Assembly: GCA_009760855.2 (NCBI GenBank)
Contig: WPIO01000195.1
Location: 62,001-126,000 of the forward strand
Origin: Cristatella mucedo
Taxonomy: Eukaryota; Bryozoa; Phylactolaemata; Cristatellidae
Direction: 5' to 3'
DNA length: 64,000 nt
Shown here: in pieces, positions 1 to 34,095 of the stretch
How positions within the stretch are numbered: the first letter of the stretch is position 1
Layout: each line of letters opens with the position of its first letter
The notes under the pieces: model-generated
Seen by the model: only the letters and a program-made list of their open reading frames with translations
The model's database searches: none
What the model was told of the DNA's origin: nothing
Program-made: the position numbers and the translations under genes

Positions 1-835
1 GCTTTCGGAACTTACAAAAAAATAACAAGTTCTTACGAGGTGACAAATACAGAAACCGGTACAGCTAAAGCCTTTATAGGGCATATCTGTTGAATTTATA
101 ATGTAGCGCTTAAGAAATTCCGTGCACTTGAGACGTCTGAAAGTTTTCCCAGTGTGCCCGAGCTGCCAGACGCCAGTCTGCCACCCCTTTGCAGTGTGCA
201 CTTTTGCACCCGAGCAGCTATCACTATGGCTTTGCCGTCTCACAGTAACCGTACTTGGTAGGATCGTGCATGCATATAATCGGTTCACTGCTGTAACTCA
301 AAGGCACTCTTGGTTGCCGCTACTTCTGCCAGGGTCTGTGAATAGACAATTTCCCACAGGCAGCCCAGTCGTAGAAATAGAGGGGTAAAGGGGTGCAAGT
401 CTAGTGTTTCCAACATTATATCGATCAGTAAAGTGTGATCCCCATCAATTATTCAGCACACAACAGGCTGAAACGTTCAATCAAGTAAATTATCTCCCTC
501 TCTCTACCTGCTGCATATCTGGACGTCACATTAGCATGCTCACATCGTTAGCCACATGTTAAGCTTTTGAAAGTTTGTAACATGGGACGCCTTATACCCC
601 AAGACTATAGATTCCAAGCACCTTATAAAATCAGTCAAGGGCATTTCTTTTCACTCCATAGCAACATTACTCTGCTGCAATTTTACTACGAAGCATTTAG
701 AATTCTAAGCCCTGCAAAGATTTCATATCACCACTCATATAAAGTACGACAGGTCTGCTTTGGCAGTGCATGATTCAGCGCATTTCGCTAGCTAGCTAGT
801 AGTCATATTAATCCATGGCCATGAGGGTCTTAATG
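1..835. other. No gene or repeat recognised
   Basis: Both strands carry only short ORFs without recognisable motifs or convincing splice contexts. No copy of the repeat families found elsewhere in the window was seen here. Confidence 0.4.
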
Positions 836-839
836 TTGC

Positions 840-1005
840 TTTAGCATGCTGGCACAAGCATGATTCGTGTTCGCTTTTGCATGCTTGATACCATGCACCT
901 CACTAATCCTTGATTATCGATTCTCCTACAGCAAATTGTAAAGCACCTCGATAGAGATCAAGATCCCTTAGTGTGATTTCCAAACAACTATTATTTTTCG
1001 TAGTA
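840..1005 (+). mobile_element. LINE C 3'-end copy with LINE B-type tail
   Basis: It has the same order of blocks as the copies near 43.3, 54.4 and 62.5 kb: a 'gcttttgcatgcttg' block, then a tail beginning 'aaagcacctcgatagagatc' and ending in ACTATTATTTTT. The tail resembles the 3' end of the LINE B copy near 19.3 kb. There is no coding part, so this is a 5'-truncated insertion or a SINE-like derivative. Confidence 0.5.
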
Positions 1006-1485
1006 AAAATCTATAACTGTTTTATGAGATAAATCCCGTGAAACAATAACAGCAGCTCTAGCCTTATCCAATGTGTATCAGCAGTCAGCTTGAATACCCT
1101 TCAACAGCATAGGTACATATTCCACATAAGTAAATTCTAAATGAGCATTGGTGACAGCAGCAACAAGGAAGGAATAAAGGACAGTCTAATAGACGAGAGT
1201 CTAGAGGACAGTTCGATAGAATCGATAACACCGAAAACACTACTGGACTTGGCCCATGCACACATACAGAGCCAGCAGAGAACCACCAACAGAATACAAT
1301 CTGTTTGCAGACCACCATCTAGGAAACATGGGTACGTACGTCATATGATGCAGCACAAGCAAAAGCTGCAGTGATGGTCCAGCTTTTATTATCTGCAAAA
1401 TAAAAAAAAAGGCCAAGCACGTAAGCCGCTTGCACAGTGCACCGACTGGGAACCTGCACAGGTGTCTGGCACAGCTCACGACTGT
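1006..1485. other. Unassigned sequence
   Basis: No gene, repeat family or splice-supported exon was recognised. Overlapping short ORFs of about 77 aa on both strands show no family signature. Confidence 0.35.
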
Positions 1486-1582
1486 GTTAATCTGCCTACA
1501 GAATTCGTCGAGCTCTGTAGGTGGATTAACAAGATGCTTAGAAGTTAAGGATTCGTCGAACTTCGACGAACCCTGAACTTCT
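1486..1582. repeat. Two adjacent perfect-to-near-perfect hairpins
   Basis: Positions 1486-1530 form a 45-base inverted repeat (arms starting gttaatctgcctacag and ending ctgtaggtggattaac, one mismatch in the outer 16 bp). Positions 1540-1582 form a second one of two 21-base arms around a single C at 1561, with two mismatches. Both stems contain the motif attcgtcga. The function is unknown; a structured RNA, a fold-back repeat or a transposon end are all possible. Confidence 0.6.
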
Positions 1583-2019
1583 AAACAAAGGTCCTTTCCT
1601 CTCCCTCCCTAGGCAGGCACCAGGGATTGATGCGATTTTACCGATCTTTTAAAAAAGTCTTAGCGAAAACACATTTGTCCTTTTGTTTGTGCATCCTTCC
1701 CCCCACATTCCCACTGCTATGCTCTACACTGTATCCATGGCAATATATCGATCTACACTGCATTCATAGCAATCTATCGCTGGCACTAGGCTCGCTACAA
1801 ATCACTTGAAATTAGTCTCTCGATACTTTTAATAGACGGGTTGTCAAAACCCTGACAATAATAATGACAAGGATGATACTAACAGTAACAATTAAGAACT
1901 TGAATAGCATTCAAAGAAAAAATAAATCTCCTGTTGGTACTTCAGATACATTGAAAGGAAACACGTCCATTGGTTATGAAACTTGCACAATTTCAGCACC
2001 GATAAGCGCCCAAAGAAAA
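1583..2019. other. Unassigned sequence
   Basis: It lies between the hairpin pair and a LINE B fragment. A short near-duplicate pair (gctctacactg...ccatggcaatatatcgatc and ctacactgcattcatagcaatctatcg) suggests a small local duplication. No gene is seen. Confidence 0.3.
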
Positions 2020-2480
2020 ATTCACATGGATAGAACAAACGCTATGAAGTTAAGAAGTGGAAGGTTTTTGCTTTTTTTTAATGCCGTTTTTGAAAGTAAT
2101 GTCACGACATGAGTCGGTAGTGAGTTCCAGGCTTTAGCAGCATACGAACTGAAGTCGCCAAAGGATTTGAGGTTGGTTAGACGCACCGCTAAAAGACTTG
2201 AGTCAGAAGAACGAGTGGCACGATGCCAAATCTTATTCGAAAGTATTTCCGATGGATTAGTCAAAGCATGAAAATAATAAGGACTAAAAGTGAACGGTTT
2301 AACTGGGAGTTGTAGCCCTGCTTGGTAGGTAGCCCGTGCAGGTCTATTAGAAGTAGTGTAATGAGACAGTTGCGATAGCCTAACATAACAGCATGAAGCA
2401 GCTTAGCTGTTATAATCTTATCTAAGCAAGTACTGAGGTGGAGCCCTGGAACCATTAGCATTATCGTAGCCCTGCCCACG
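2020..2480 (-). mobile_element. LINE B-like ORF2 C-terminal fragment
   Basis: The minus-strand reading frame holds the end of a CR1/L2-type ORF2: the motif FGDFSSYAAKAWNSLP at about 2130-2175, matching the LINE B copy at 19.5 kb (FGDRAFSSYAPKAWNSLP). Upstream is a weaker match to the segment after the reverse-transcriptase core. It is frameshifted, truncated and not functional. It is more diverged than the 19.3-21.7 kb copy. Confidence 0.7.
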
Positions 2481-2842
2481 GCAAGAGCATTGCAACTTTA
2501 ATCTGTTTGGAGAAAACATGGCTGCATCAACTGCCAAGTCTGATGAGATCACAGCGCCATAACAGCACAGAAAGCAGCAGAGGTCTTGCACAACACAAGA
2601 GCCGAGTAAACGTCCTTCGACAACAAGGACTTCAACGTATCACGAGCTCCGATGAATCCATAAATCTTTCAAGCGAAACCCTCTTGTCAAACTTGCACGT
2701 ACCCACAAAAAATTACTAAAAAAGATGTATACAAAAATTCAAGACGTTCAAAATACTTTACAAAACTTATTTTCGAATATTCCTGAAAACTTAATTAAAG
2801 CATAAAGACAACCAATTTCAGTTTACTTAAGATGCTCCGCTT

Positions 2843-3027
2843 AAATAAATAAATAAATCCTAGCTGATTAAACAGCTTCTTTTGTATAGCGACAGAAGAG
2901 CCTTTACGGCTATCACCACCGCTTGCAGTGGCGATAACGAATCGCTCACCGCAGTAAAACGAAACCAAGACCTCAGGACCGAGGTCGTGAAAGCAACCGC
3001 CTTACCTAGTGTGCCATCACGGCTCAC
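2843..3027 (-). mobile_element. SINE-1 copy (tRNA-derived)
   Basis: Reverse complement of the family consensus seen at 25130-25320. It has a 5' part with 'gagccgtgatggcacactag', a central hairpin around 'cgctgcaagcggtggtgatagcc' and a 3' end with (TTTA)n, here AAATAAATAAATAAAT at the left edge. The B-box region is partly degraded (an insertion near 2955-2985). Confidence 0.7.
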
Positions 3028-3249
3028 CATAAAGACACTGGAACGAGTAGAGTAGAACCACTTAGACTCTTATAGTACACTGTTTAACGCTTACCAGTAG
3101 TAGCCTGCATCACATGCTCAAGTTGGATGAATCCTTTGAACCTCGAGGTAAGCTTTTCACTGCCACTAAGAAGAGCGACTTAGCAGCGCCATGCTAGTGG
3201 AGATCGCCAACAAACATCCAGACTGGAGGCACCATTAGCATACATCTAG

Positions 3250-4135
3250 CCTGCAAGCCCATATCAAACTTCTTGCCTTGCAAACATACAGTACTTACGA
3301 ACGATGATAAAACCGAACTCCTAATCATAGGTCGCCAAAAGTGTGCGACTGGACTAAGAGATGTGTCACTTCTAATTTACTCTGCTGTGGTCACTTCTAA
3401 TTGACTCTGCAACTGCCACCGTTTGCTAGGGAATTTAGGAGTCCTCTTTGATAACTGCTTTAAGTTTGAAAGCTTCACTAAAAAGACTACCTCCACAGCT
3501 AGCCTTCATGCCTATCTCTGTCAAGACTAGGTACTATCTACCACGGTCGCTTGCTAGAAATGTAACTAGCTCCCTGGTTTTTTCAAGGCTACACCAATGC
3601 AATTCCATCTAGGCAGAGCTACCCAGAGAATCAAAGCCTGTGCAGTTCGTGATGAATATGGCTGCAATGCTAGTAAACAAACAATCGTAGAGGTTCAGCC
3701 ACGCGTCTCTTTTTCTGAAGGAGCTGCAACGGCTCCCGGTTGTTTATCAATGGATACTGAGCAAAATTCCAACACTGACCTGGAAGGCCCGCCATCGCTT
3801 GGCTCCTTCCTATCTAGCAACTGCTGCACCCGTCTCGGGCTCCTCGTGCCCTTAGGTCCTCTTTGGACAATAAACTGGCTGTTCCATTACTATGCTTACA
3901 AACCGTTGGCAAAAAAGAAGCCTTTGCTCTGCAGGTGCTAGACTTCCAGCAGCCGATTGTGGCAAACCCTTTCCAGTAATACTGAGCTGCTACTTCCATG
4001 CTAATCACTATCTTGACTGCCCTCAGCTAAGCTTCTCACTTTCTCTTCGTTGCCTTAGATGAAGTGTATTGGCTACCGTGTGGGAACCGAAAACTGCTTA
4101 GGCTTTCATTACGAACCCCTGCACTATAAAAATAG
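3250..4135 (+). mobile_element. LINE A copy, degenerate
   Basis: It starts with the reverse-transcriptase downstream segment (gatgataaaaccgaactcct, encoding DDKTEL) and runs through 'aatttaggagtcctctttg', a segment homologous to 53.9-54.2 kb (gacaataaactggctgttcc), and the 3' UTR motif near 4080-4110 (accgaaaactgcttaggc). Many frameshifts leave no ORF. Confidence 0.65.
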
Positions 4136-4657
4136 CAGACTCGGTGAGCTAGTTGCTTTCGTGGTTTCTGGATTTCAACTCATTCTGAGACTTTGGGTCC
4201 TGGGATCGAGTCTGGGACCTGACCATCACTTATTGAGTCAGGGCCCAAGCGATCAATCTTTCTGTGTCGGGCATTTAATGAGTGGTCAGACCAAACGGCA
4301 TAAGTGTGTTACCTCACGAACTACTGCCAGTTCCAAAAAAAAAAATATCCGACCAAGCACATGTCGTACACAGACAAGCAAACCAAAGCAAGTGTGGGTC
4401 CAGAAACGGGAGATACGTAAGGTCTGCAGGCACCTGACAATTCGCACAACAGAAAACAAAAATTGAATAAAATATAAGGGATCGACCTCAGGAGCCTCGT
4501 GCGTGGAGTCTGGTTTCAACGTAACTGTTAGCAATACTTACAATTACTAACTAGCTGTGGGAAACACACGCCCAGCTCAGGGTAGGGCACTTCATCGCAC
4601 TGAGTTCAAGACAGGCCGTATGAGTTCAACCAATCTGAAGAGTGCTGGTGGTCATCG
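4136..4657. other. Unassigned sequence
   Basis: The plus and minus ORFs here (135 and 82 codons) are antisense shadows of each other and show no recognisable domain. Confidence 0.3.
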
Positions 4658-4815
4658 TTAAAAAAAGCTGACCTGGTTTAAAAGCCTCGTTTATATAGCC
4701 ACTGAAGAGCCTTTACGGCTACGACCCACCACTTACAGTGTGCAATAAAGGATCGCCCACTGCAGGACTCGACTGCACGATTTGGGTCGTGAAGAGTGAG
4801 CACCTTACCTCCAAC
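4658..4815 (-). mobile_element. SINE-1 copy
   Basis: Reverse complement of the SINE-1 core: 'agagcctttacggct', the 'aaaggatcgcccactgcagg' block next to the degraded B box, and the head 'gagcaccttacct'. It is moderately diverged. Confidence 0.65.
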
Positions 4816-4924
4816 AGCTTTAGGACAGAAAGAAACCGGAATCTTGGCCAGATTGAGGCAGGGTTTTCATGGTGAGTCTTGCTCCCTACCTGCTTCCTTA
4901 CGTACTTGAGGCTCCGGTGTACAC

Positions 4925-5300
4925 TTCACCTATAGGGGGGCGGTCCAAGACTTCGGCAAGTCTTAACAAAGACTCAGCAGCCAAGTGAGGTTCTACTTCT
5001 TGGCCACGACTCGGACAAGACTTAGCAGGCGACCAATCATAGGCACCGTCAAGGGCACACCTTGATTGTTTTGAAAAGCATGGCCGACGACTCCACCAGC
5101 CAAATCAGCGAAGCATTCCACGAGAGTCCCCGTTTATGGGAATCTACGAGCTAGTCACATAAAAATCACAAGAGAGTGAGGCGGCGGGCAATAAAAGCAA
5201 TCCAGGCAATTTAAAATTCACAGGGAGGTGCACCTCGGAGGGCCATTTCCTACCTCCCTAACAAAAGCAATTTTCCGATGAACATCGGTGGGGGGCTGAG
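4925..5300 (+). repeat. Dispersed repeat family D, longest copy
   Basis: This block recurs in reverse orientation at 57730-57975 and partially at 39580-39660. Shared landmarks in order are 'gcggtccaagactt', 'cgagagtccccgtttatgg', 'gggcaataaa', 'cacagggaggtgcacc', 'ggagggccatttcctacctc' and 'aaaagcaattttcc'. No ORF is present. It could be a non-autonomous DNA transposon or a 3' UTR of an unseen element; no terminal repeats were identified. Confidence 0.55.
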
Positions 5301-5925
5301 CGAGTATGAAATTTCGACTTATGAGAAGACTGGTCGTGTAAACTTAATACAAAAAGGAAGGCCGAAGTAGGATAGGAGTAGGTATGAAGCAAGACTCGCC
5401 ACTTAAACCTAGCTTAAGGCATTTTTGAACTCGTAGAAAGCCGTGGTCAGTGAAAAACAACTTGTACATGACTCCATACCGAACGGTATGACTTTTGCAT
5501 GCCCACTTTCAGCGAGAACCGTGGGGCAGTGCCCATGTCGGGCTTTTTAAATACCTCCCACGAATCCTAGTTATACGGTAAAACCCATCGAGAAATGATC
5601 CGTAGGTAACGATAAACAGCGCATAAAGACGATTCGCCCTCCCACCTCTCCTCCGGCCCAACGAGCGGTACCGGAATATTACAGTCCGAGACGACCAGGA
5701 CAAGTAATGGGCAGTGGGTATAGCAGGGTGCGCTGTACTTCTAGCAGCAAGCATCAACACTGCGATTAGCACACGTAAAGCGACGTCACATACCGCATGT
5801 ATCGGCTAACGACACTGAGCATACGCAGGCAGACAGCAAAAACGGAAGCACACTGAGCAGCATTTACGATCAGTAACTCCCGCGCTGGGCGCAGGACCGC
5901 CACATGCTGTCACGTGAGGCCCAAA
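5301..5925 (+). promoter_or_regulatory. Upstream region of ECHDC3 with a CACGTG E-box
   Basis: No gene is seen here. The last 60 bases before the ECHDC3 start become GC-rich and contain a palindromic E-box CACGTG at 5911-5916, ten bases before the ATG. No TATA box is apparent at a suitable distance. Promoter role is inferred only from position next to a supported first exon. Confidence 0.3.
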
Positions 5926-25815
<19,890 letters not shown>

Positions 25816-27717
25816 AGGAAGGCATTCGCAGTCTCAGAGCTAGCCCGGTGCTTGTGGGAAGCAGGATGCCGTTCCGTTCAGTGGAAATTTAATCGCCGAG
25901 CGATCTGAGTGGAACCTGCCCTATGCCCAGGCGATCGGCTGGCACTTGCCCATGCTGCTGGCGTCTCACTGGCAGCTCTCTTGCTCACCGCTGGCGCATC
26001 CATGGAATGCTCAAAGTGTCCACGTGATCCAGTGCATCGTGGCGAGCAATCATGCGGCAGCCTCGCGGCTGCCTGCAGTCTTGTTGACTAGCAAAGCTGT
26101 GCGACTCGTCCGATTACCGTGGCCGTAAGCCTGATTTGTGCTGTGGGTGCCCTGCCGGCCGCCGCGTAGCGTTGGTCGCATGAACCTTTTCTATGCTGCT
26201 ACCCAGAGTGCACGACATGCAGAACACGAAATATAACGTGAACTGAACGGTAAGCAACAATGATCGTGAGATCCTGCCAGAACTGCAGGGGGAGGCGCTT
26301 AGTACTAATTCCTAATCACAGCAGCTGGACATCGCGACATCTTCTTGGATCATCAGCTGATGGCATTCATTCAGTTACAACGTTCCACGAGCTTGCTTGC
26401 CCCCTCCCTCCCTCCTTTTCAGCAGCATCCTACGTCAGTGGGACACCGCACGAACTTTCCCCAAGGCTTGTGACCGAGCCACTATCGCACTATAAAACGC
26501 TTTTCTCGGAGCGAGGCGAGCGGTGTGCTAATTGCTTTGAATCATCGGACGGTATGCAGCTATCGACTGGTGCTAGGACGGCCGGTACGAGGTTGGTGCG
26601 CTCAGACAGGGGCCTAGAGAACTAGCGCAATACACTTGAGTGGCAGTAGCCGGCCGGCGGATACTGCGGCCAGCTGGCCACGTCCTGCTTGCAACGGTCC
26701 CGTGCCACGACGAGGCACTGGCCAAGGCAGCCACCAGTCGGCGCCGCCTCATCATAAATCGCGAACTCTCTTGTGAAGCCTACACTCGTTCCCTTATGAG
26801 ACGTACACTTTCCTCTGCGGCAGCGTGCACTGCTCGAGCCTTCGTTCGACACACTCGATATCGCGTTCGAAGGCTGCAGCCGGTGGCGGACATGCGTTCT
26901 CGGCAAGGCCTGGGCTGCAGGCGGCCGCAATCTGACAGCGACGGCTCTCGCTCTCGCCTGCGCCGTCCAGAGGCGTGCGCTACTGCTGCCCTCTCGCTTC
27001 CTCGACGTCTCTTCGACGACAAACTTCGACCGCACCACTTCCTCTCGCTCTATTTGCTCGCCGTTAGCCGCCTAATATTCTCAGTAAATGGGCTGCCACG
27101 GCCACCTCCTCGCGATCATAGTCATCCGCGCGCTGCCGGTTGCTGTCGGCTATTTGGATGGCAGGCGAGGCACCGCGTCGTGGCGGATTGACCCGCTGCC
27201 TTTTCTTTCGGGTTGAACTTCCGGCCAAGCGGAACCGCCGCGCCGGCCCACGTCTCTCCCCTTAAGCACTCAGTTCTGTTGGGCGTCACCGTGTAATCAC
27301 TCCTCCGTTCGGCCCGCGGTAGCAAAGCATGGATTCTACACTCGGTCACAGAGTCACAGCTGGCGGTCACAGAGCCACAGCTGGCTCGTCGGTGCCTGCT
27401 TCATACGCGTTCATCGTCTCACTCTGGCCGTTTCTGCCAATGCCTGCCGACCCGCGTGTACCCGGCCTACACACTGGCTCTCCGACTTGGCCTGCTCCGA
27501 GTCGCACTAGTTTCGGGTACGCGCCACTGAGAAGGGTTCGGCCACCAACCGCTCTCCGGTTCCGCGACCGCAAATTTCGAAACAGTCAAGTGGCCCGCGC
27601 AGCCGGCCGGGGGGCGGCTGTCCGAGTCACGTGCTCGTCGCCATGGTTGCAAAGGCGTCTAGGCAGGGGTGCTAACATCTTCGCAAGTTGGCCGTCACTT
27701 AGGAGCTGGCCGGCAAA

Positions 27718-27738
27718 ATGGCAGACGTCGCTGTCGAG
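27718..27738 (+). CDS. Candidate first coding exon (MADVAVE)
   Basis: An ATG in good context (gcaaaATGGC) opens seven codons, MADVAVE, followed directly by the donor sequence gtaggc at 27739. It ends in phase 0. No downstream partner exon is proven; the unnamed gene at 34-42 kb is on the same strand and lacks a resolved N-terminus, so it is one possible partner. The in-frame continuation through the donor reaches a stop only at 27973-27975, so an unspliced 85-codon reading cannot be excluded. Confidence 0.25.
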
Positions 27739-27833
27739 GTAGGCGCAGATGCTCGCGATCTTAATCGCAGCCCTCGCGAATGCAGCGGCGAACGCTGCGC
27801 TCGGCTCCGTTGCACCGGCTCCGTTGCGCCGGG

Positions 27834-27877
27834 CGCGCGCTCCGGAGCGGCTGCCGCCAGCCGCTCCGGAGCGCGCG
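27834..27877. repeat. Perfect 20-bp GC-rich hairpin
   Basis: Arms 27834-27853 and 27858-27877 are perfectly complementary around the loop CCGC. The arms also contain the internal palindrome gctccggagc. It lies about 95 bp after the candidate first-exon donor. Confidence 0.85.
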
Positions 27878-27990
27878 AACTGCTCTATCGATCCTACGAG
27901 GATGCGGCTTGCTCTAAGGACGACGAACCAGCCAAAAAATTCGAGATCTTCGGGCTCTGTTGTCGCAGCACATGATAGTGCTCACGGATG

Positions 27991-29581
27991 AGCAAGTTAA
28001 GAGACCGAGAATGTCCGCAGAGCGGAAGGTTCACCTGACATTGCCGACACTGATACTTCAGCTGAAACTGATACTTCATCTGACACTAATCGATATACTA
28101 CATCGACCAGTGACCAATATTCTACTTTAAAGATATTAAATCACTCCGTTTTCATTAAAATATCTGCGGTCTTGGCGATTACCTTGTGGCTCAAGTTAAG
28201 CCAGAATTTACGAATAGTTTCAAAATATCTCGCCCTTGCAGGTATCACAGTAAAACTGTCTGTGGCGAAATAATCCTTATGATATGTGATAATTCCATAT
28301 CTAAATGCAGACGATAACTAATACTTATATCTGGCCGCATGTGCCCACGGGTTAGGTAAGTCAAGTCAGTAGTTGCTCAATATAAAGTGCCTTTAATTGG
28401 TTAACACAAAACTAAAAACTATCGGCTATCTCCACTATTTTGAAGAAAGTTTCAAAATCTGCCGAAAACCGACGGAAAAAATCTCAAATAACGATTCTCC
28501 TCTCAAAAAATACTTGCAACAAGTCGGAATCCAAGCATTCCTGCATCGGAAGTAGAGCCACGACTGTATTTCCAAACGACGCAGGTCTTAAATCTTCAGA
28601 GAGGTCTGGTTGATTTGGCGAGCTCGCTGTCATGCAGGCGGCTCTCCTTCAGACATGGTACTCTTCGGTAAGGATGCGTCAAAAAATGAGTAAAAAATAT
28701 GTCGTGCATAGAAACGGACTTGTCGGTAGAAGCCCCGTTTAGTTTAAGCGAAGGCCTCTGTAAATCTCATTACAGACCACCGCCGCTCGTCTGAGCTTGG
28801 CGAGCATTACAAGCTGGCTGGGGCGCCGTTCAGGGACCTGGGCATTGCACGCTGGTGATAATCATGGCAGCTAATGGGGAACCAGCCTTTTGCGTAGCAC
28901 CGTCAGAGAACCAAACCCCTGTCCAGGCACTACTTGCGACTAGATATGCAATAGCCAAGAGTTAGTGGCAAGCGCGGTGTCAAGCTTTGACAAGTATGCA
29001 AGAAGGTACACAAGAAGTCATTCGCGGCCGCTCGTCAGTTCGATCCCCAGTCATTTGGTAATATGCACTGAACCGTGGACGATTAAATCCGCAAAGCACG
29101 CAGGAAACGAAGTCAAAATTATTTGAGGCTCGGGGAAAGCAGATCGGGTCACAAGCGTCTATTGCTGAGATTTAAATTTCGCAAAAACGACAATGCGGGT
29201 GGTGACAGAAACCGGGTGTAATGTCCAGACTTTCGGTGTGAATGAGCTGCAATCTCGATCTCCAAAAGATTTCCATTGAGTGTGAGGGACGGCGAGACGA
29301 CTGGCAGCCGCCTTTAGTGAAGGTGAAGGAAAAAGAGAGCAGGTTGGAAGAGCACGGAGGTCGGATAGTGAGGCCAGAGTGAGCGAACGAGCGAAGGGAC
29401 CTCTAAGCCTCCCTCCCTGGGAGTATTTTGAAGTCGATTTAATGCTAGACAGCGAGTCGATGGAGCTCTGATATAAACCGGTGCGTTGCAGCCGCCACGC
29501 GCTTCCCGTTGCGTTTGTCCCCCCTCACTCCTTCGCTGTGCGCTCTCCATAAATCAGCCGGAAATCCACTGCTTCGATTAC
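27991..29581. other. Unassigned intergenic sequence
   Basis: No exon, repeat family or RNA gene was recognised. G+C falls back to background after about 28000. Confidence 0.35.
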
Positions 29582-32399
<2,818 letters not shown>

Positions 32400-32557
32400 C
32401 ATAAATCCTAGCTGATTAAACAGCCTCTTTTTGTATAGCGACAGAAGAGCCTTTACGGCTATCACCACCGCTTGCAGCGGCGATAAAGGATCGCCCACCA
32501 CAGGAATCGAACCCCGAGGTCGTGAAAGCAACCGCCTTACCTAGTGTGCCATCACGG
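32400..32557 (-). mobile_element. SINE-1 copy
   Basis: Close match to the 2.8-3.0 kb and 25.1 kb copies in reverse complement: tail side 'taaatcctagctgattaaac', body 'agagcctttacggctatcac', hairpin 'cgcttgcagcggcgataaag', degraded B box and head 'agtgtgccatcacggc'. It keeps high similarity to the 25.1 kb copy. Confidence 0.85.
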
Positions 32558-33801
32558 CATAGGGTGGCTAAGGTCAATTGCAACAAGCGGCGCCAGAAAT
32601 GTCCGCCCTTTGTTGGGCAATGAGACAGCTGTCAATCGCCGAGGACCTACCTACCTACCTACCTAAAACAAAGTCTGAGCTGCAAGAAAAGTGGTTATTC
32701 GATTAATTAATTTTGTCTTTACTTGACTATTCTGCTAGATGCTCTCGTAGGAACCGTGTGCTTGATTTAAAAGTCTTTTCAAAAAGTTACACGGATTGCA
32801 TATGCTGTTGTTGCTGGAGATCCTGTTTAGTGTACTCTGTCAATATTTTCTGGACGAGTTGAGGTCGCAGAATAAAATAAGTCATCCCCTAGGATGAGCT
32901 TGTATTTTTACCACTTAGAATTACGCTGGCCGCGTCTGCTTGCGAGCCATGCTTCCTTGCTGTCTCTATTTTAGAGTGCGTGCCGTTGTGCGGTACGGTG
33001 TAGGGTCCTGCTAGCTTTATCACTGAACATTAATAGCCATGACTGGAATCTTTTTAGGGAACAAACAAAGAGGTCGAGAACCCGGCGAATTCAGGTAAAG
33101 CAGCGGCGTCAGACAAAGAAAAGCATGGTGAGTACAGGTCTGGCGCAAACCATTGTTCATATTTCACTTCCGCTGCAAAATGTGGATGTCCCAGTACTGT
33201 TGCTTGCCATTCACATCCAAACTTGGCTGGCCGTTGTTCACAGCAGCAGTCACACTTCAGCGCCATGGCACCATTCTGGGCCACCCCGTTGAGCACTCGA
33301 CCTCGCTCCGAAATGTCACTGTATCGTGTCGTGCCAAGTGTTTGCTGATTTCCCAACGGCAAAAAAAGAACAAGAATCCTTTTGAAGCAAGTCTCCTCAA
33401 AAGAAAGCACGAGTGGTGATCGCACGCGGGGGTTCGGCGTTGACTAAGCAAAGAATCCCCTCATAGCTGCCCTGCAGCAGTAAATCGTCGCAGCACCTGC
33501 ACGTCGCGCCTGCAAAGTTCGTCCTCTTACCCGACAGAGAATGCTTCCAAACCACCTGCCGCGCGCACTGTGCAGAGACAATCTCGTGCTTTCACATGGC
33601 CTTCTACTTGCGCTACGCTGTACTGACGCCGACAGCAGCGGCGATCGCTGCTACCTATTGCGGCTCGCGTCGGCTGTTAGCTTTCTCTGCGCTAACACTA
33701 GCAGGTCCTGGTCGGCGCAGGCCCGAGAACTTCGCGAGATGCGCATTGCGAGACTTCGCGAGATGCGCACTGTTTCGTCCAAGTTTGTAACGCAGCTCGG
33801 T
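32558..33801. other. Sequence upstream of gene B
   Basis: No supported exon. A (TACC)n run lies at 32647-32665. At 33729-33772 a 22-bp unit (acttcgcgagatgcgcattg plus two bases) is duplicated in tandem. The last 300 bases become GC-rich, as expected near a promoter or 5' exon of the gene beginning downstream. Confidence 0.35.
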
Positions 33802-33842
33802 ATGGCGACATCGATCGGCGAGCAGCAGCAGTAGTGCTCCGC

Positions 33843-34092
<250 letters not shown>

Positions 34093-34095
34093 GCC

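Larger units (their letters stand above)
26120..27990. promoter_or_regulatory. CpG-rich block, island-like
   Basis: This stretch is visibly richer in G+C and in CpG dinucleotides than its surroundings, particularly 26640-27900. It begins 300 bp after the ECHDC3 stop. It has long overlapping ORFs in several frames (up to 183 codons) that show no family signature and are explained by base composition. A CpG-rich block with a candidate first exon at 27718 suggests a promoter, possibly bidirectional; this is inference. Confidence 0.4.

Noticed and set aside
4059-4534. 135-codon plus-strand ORF with an antisense 82-codon ORF
   Set aside because: Its start overlaps LINE A 3' UTR sequence and the remainder has no domain or splice support.
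26622-27191. 138- and 183-codon ORFs in the CpG-rich block as genes
   Set aside because: They overlap antisense to one another, show no family motif and are explained by low stop-codon frequency in GC-rich DNA.
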